Below are positions 62,305-64,000 of a DNA stretch of 64,000 nucleotides, one piece after another. The stretch is taken from positions 248,001 to 312,000 of the forward strand of contig JAGMWG010000013.1 of the NCBI GenBank assembly GCA_020744225.1, in the 5' to 3' direction. The notes under the pieces were generated by a model. It saw nothing but the letters and a program-made list of their open reading frames with translations, was not told the origin of the DNA and did not search any database. The position numbers and the translations under genes are program-made. This stretch comes from Paraphoma chrysanthemicola. Its lineage: Eukaryota > Ascomycota > Dothideomycetes > Pleosporales > Phaeosphaeriaceae. How positions within the stretch are numbered: position 1 is the first letter of the stretch; each line of letters starts with the position of its first letter.

Positions 62305-62879
62305 TTTTTTTCTTGGTATGAGCAACACGTATTATAAATCTTTAATCTTATTACTATTAAATAAGGAGCTAACGTATATTGTGCTAGTATCTAATTTAAA
62401 GAATACTTCTGTATTCTTTTTACACGTTTACGCGTTATACTTAGTTCTACTATAGTTTCTACAGCGCTATATAGCTAGTTATACTAGTTCTTAATTACTA
62501 CTACTATAAGCTCTCTTTAATTATTAAGACGCTATAGATACCTTAGTAGCTATCTATACTACTATAGTTCTATACTCTATAGTTCTACTATACTAAATTT
62601 ACTTTCTTTTATATAATTTTTACTTTATTATAACTACTAATTACTCTTTAATCTTATAAATATAAGTAATAAGTAGTATATTTTAGTATAGTATAAGTTT
62701 AGCTCTCTTTATAAGCTAAGAGAAGTCTATCTATATAGAAATAGGTAACTATATAAAAGACTTATATATAAGCTTTAACTAAGATTTAAACTTATAAGTA
62801 ATATACTTTATAGGTAAGTTAGTTATATAAGTAAGTTAGTTACTCTACTAAGACTTTACTAAAATCTACTATTATAAAT

Positions 62880-64000
62880 AGTAGAAACGTAATAAATTAA
62901 CTACTAAAAGAGCTACTAGCTTTAAAGAAGACTTAATTATAGCTTATACTTTAGACTATTAAATAAGACGTAATACTCTCTTAATATTATACTATAGCTA
63001 TCTATAAAGTCTCTTAATTAATACTTAGTAATTAATATACTAGAAAGTAGTTTTAATATAATTACGTACTTAACTTAGTAAATCTTTATCTAATAGAGAA
63101 GACGATTATTATTTAGTATATACTTAATCTTAATATATAAGAATTTCTATTATAGCTTACTACTATTAAGAATATAGCTAATTTACTATATAAGAAGTAT
63201 AGTTAACTATTAGTAAGTATTAACTAAACTTTAATCTTTATTAAATATTACTCTAAGCTTAAAGTTAAGTTTAATTATAAGTATAGCTATAAAAGAGCTT
63301 TTTATAAGAATTCTAAGATTATATAAAACTAGTTTTAACTTATAGAGAATATAAAGATAAAGTATAGTATTCTTAATAAGAATATCTATAACTTTAATAA
63401 GTCTAGCTTTATAATAGATATAATATTAACTAAAGTAGTAGTTATAAGCTCTAAGTATTAAGAATAGCTAAAGATTATATAGTAGAGTAATTAAGAGTAG
63501 ATAATAGTAATCTAGAGTATTAACGTAACTAAGTAAGTAATTCTATACTTTATTATCTTCTAAGATAAGAACTATCTCTCTACTTAGTATAAGAAGAATA
63601 ACTTACTTTATAACTAGATTATTATAGTTTCTAAGAATAGCTAAATAATAAATAAGCTTAGTCTAGTATAGTTAAAGTACTTTAATACTTATATAAAGAA
63701 GTATACTCTTAAAGAAGTATAATTACTTATTATTAATAGTTATAAGAGCTATAACTTACTTAATCTCTAGTAGTACTATAAGAAGAATAAGATTATTACT
63801 TTCTATAGACCTTTTTACTTATTATACTTCTTATAGTCTCTTAATATAAGTTATTTCTTACTATTAAAGAAGATATATAAGTACTAAGCTAAGAACCTAA
63901 TATATAATAGAATTAACTATATTACTAAACTTAAGTTCTTACTTTACTTTATTACTACGTTTAAGAATATAATTACTAAAAGTAATATTAAGAGAGGCTT
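62880..64000 (+). pseudogene. Degraded DDE_1/CENP-B-type transposase reading frame
   Basis: This is the decayed coding part of the element above. N-terminal to the DDE core, the segment IANLLYKKYS through FIKYYSKLKVKFNYKYSYKRA corresponds to the CENP-B-type helix-turn-helix region of these transposases. More than 30 in-frame stops and loss of catalytic acids make it non-functional. Confidence 0.8.

Larger units (their letters stand above)
62271..64000 (+). mobile_element. RIP-inactivated pogo/Fot1-type (Tc1-mariner) DNA transposon, truncated by window edge
   Basis: The tract is extremely AT-rich and, from about 62465 on, I found no CpA and no TpG. In one plus-strand frame from about 62880 to the end, a transposase can be recognised behind many TAA and TAG stops: KFNYKYSYKRAFYKN, YNFNKSSFIIDIILTKVVV, FIIF with KNYLST, LLIINSYKSYNLLNL, and NRINYITKLKFLLYFITTF, ending KSNIKRG. 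These match, after C-to-T/G-to-A change, the DDE_1 domain of pogo/Fot1 transposases. The first catalytic Asp (YNFDE in active members) is now Asn, and the Asp of LLILDGH is also Asn. The right end lies outside the window. Confidence 0.85.

Noticed and set aside
1..64000. tRNA, rRNA or CRISPR arrays
   Set aside because: I scanned for B-box-like GGTTCRANTCC strings and regularly spaced repeats and found none that fold or repeat convincingly; arrays are not expected in a fungal nucleus.

Overview
The window is nuclear DNA of a filamentous ascomycete (Pezizomycotina, probably a dothideomycete). The evidence is short GT-AG introns of about 45-100 nt, orthologues of yeast/Aspergillus housekeeping genes, Zn2Cys6 regulators, SAT4-type membrane proteins, and an AT-saturated tract at the right end that has the signature of repeat-induced point mutation (RIP). 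The class-level assignment is an inference. Exon structures were built by hand from reading frame and splice consensus.

Layout. Positions 1-3.4 kb hold the N-terminal part of an insulysin-type M16 protease (STE23, minus strand, running off the left edge), an EthD-domain protein and a CCHC zinc-knuckle protein. Positions 3.4-6.4 kb have no firm gene. Positions 6.4-18.2 kb hold a SAT4/rhodopsin-domain membrane protein, then a core block: V-ATPase subunit A (VMA1), dynamin-like GTPase VPS1, mitochondrial ribosomal protein bL27m, a CoA-transferase III/alpha-methylacyl-CoA racemase ending in a peroxisomal signal, and an acid-ceramidase-like amidase. Positions 18.8-40.1 kb are gene-poor and accessory in character: two Zn2Cys6 factors, a zinc-finger-less regulator-like protein, an MFS sugar transporter, an NCS1 permease, a DHA2 MFS exporter, and two small secreted proteins with GPI-like tails. 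Positions 41.9-62.1 kb return to core genes: phosphate symporter PHO89, FGAM synthase ADE6, an NmrA-like protein with a splice problem, a gamma-tubulin complex protein, a GT15 mannosyltransferase, a J-domain protein with a frame break, APC/C subunit CDC23, and farnesyl diphosphate synthase ERG20. Positions 62.27-64.0 kb are a RIP-destroyed pogo/Fot1-type transposon that runs off the right edge.

Functional links are loose, as is usual in fungi. VMA1 and VPS1 both serve the vacuole. ERG20 and CDC23 share a 281-bp divergent promoter. PHO89 has two CACGTG boxes upstream, the motif bound by Pho4/NUC-1-type factors. The most unusual features are the predicted 3-nt and 1-nt exons (or twin introns) in the Trp/Gly-rich GPI protein gene at 36.3-37.4 kb, the complete loss of CpA/TpG over about 1.5 kb of the transposon, and a short diverged repeat present both inside an unusually long intron and at the 3' end of the SAT4-family gene.
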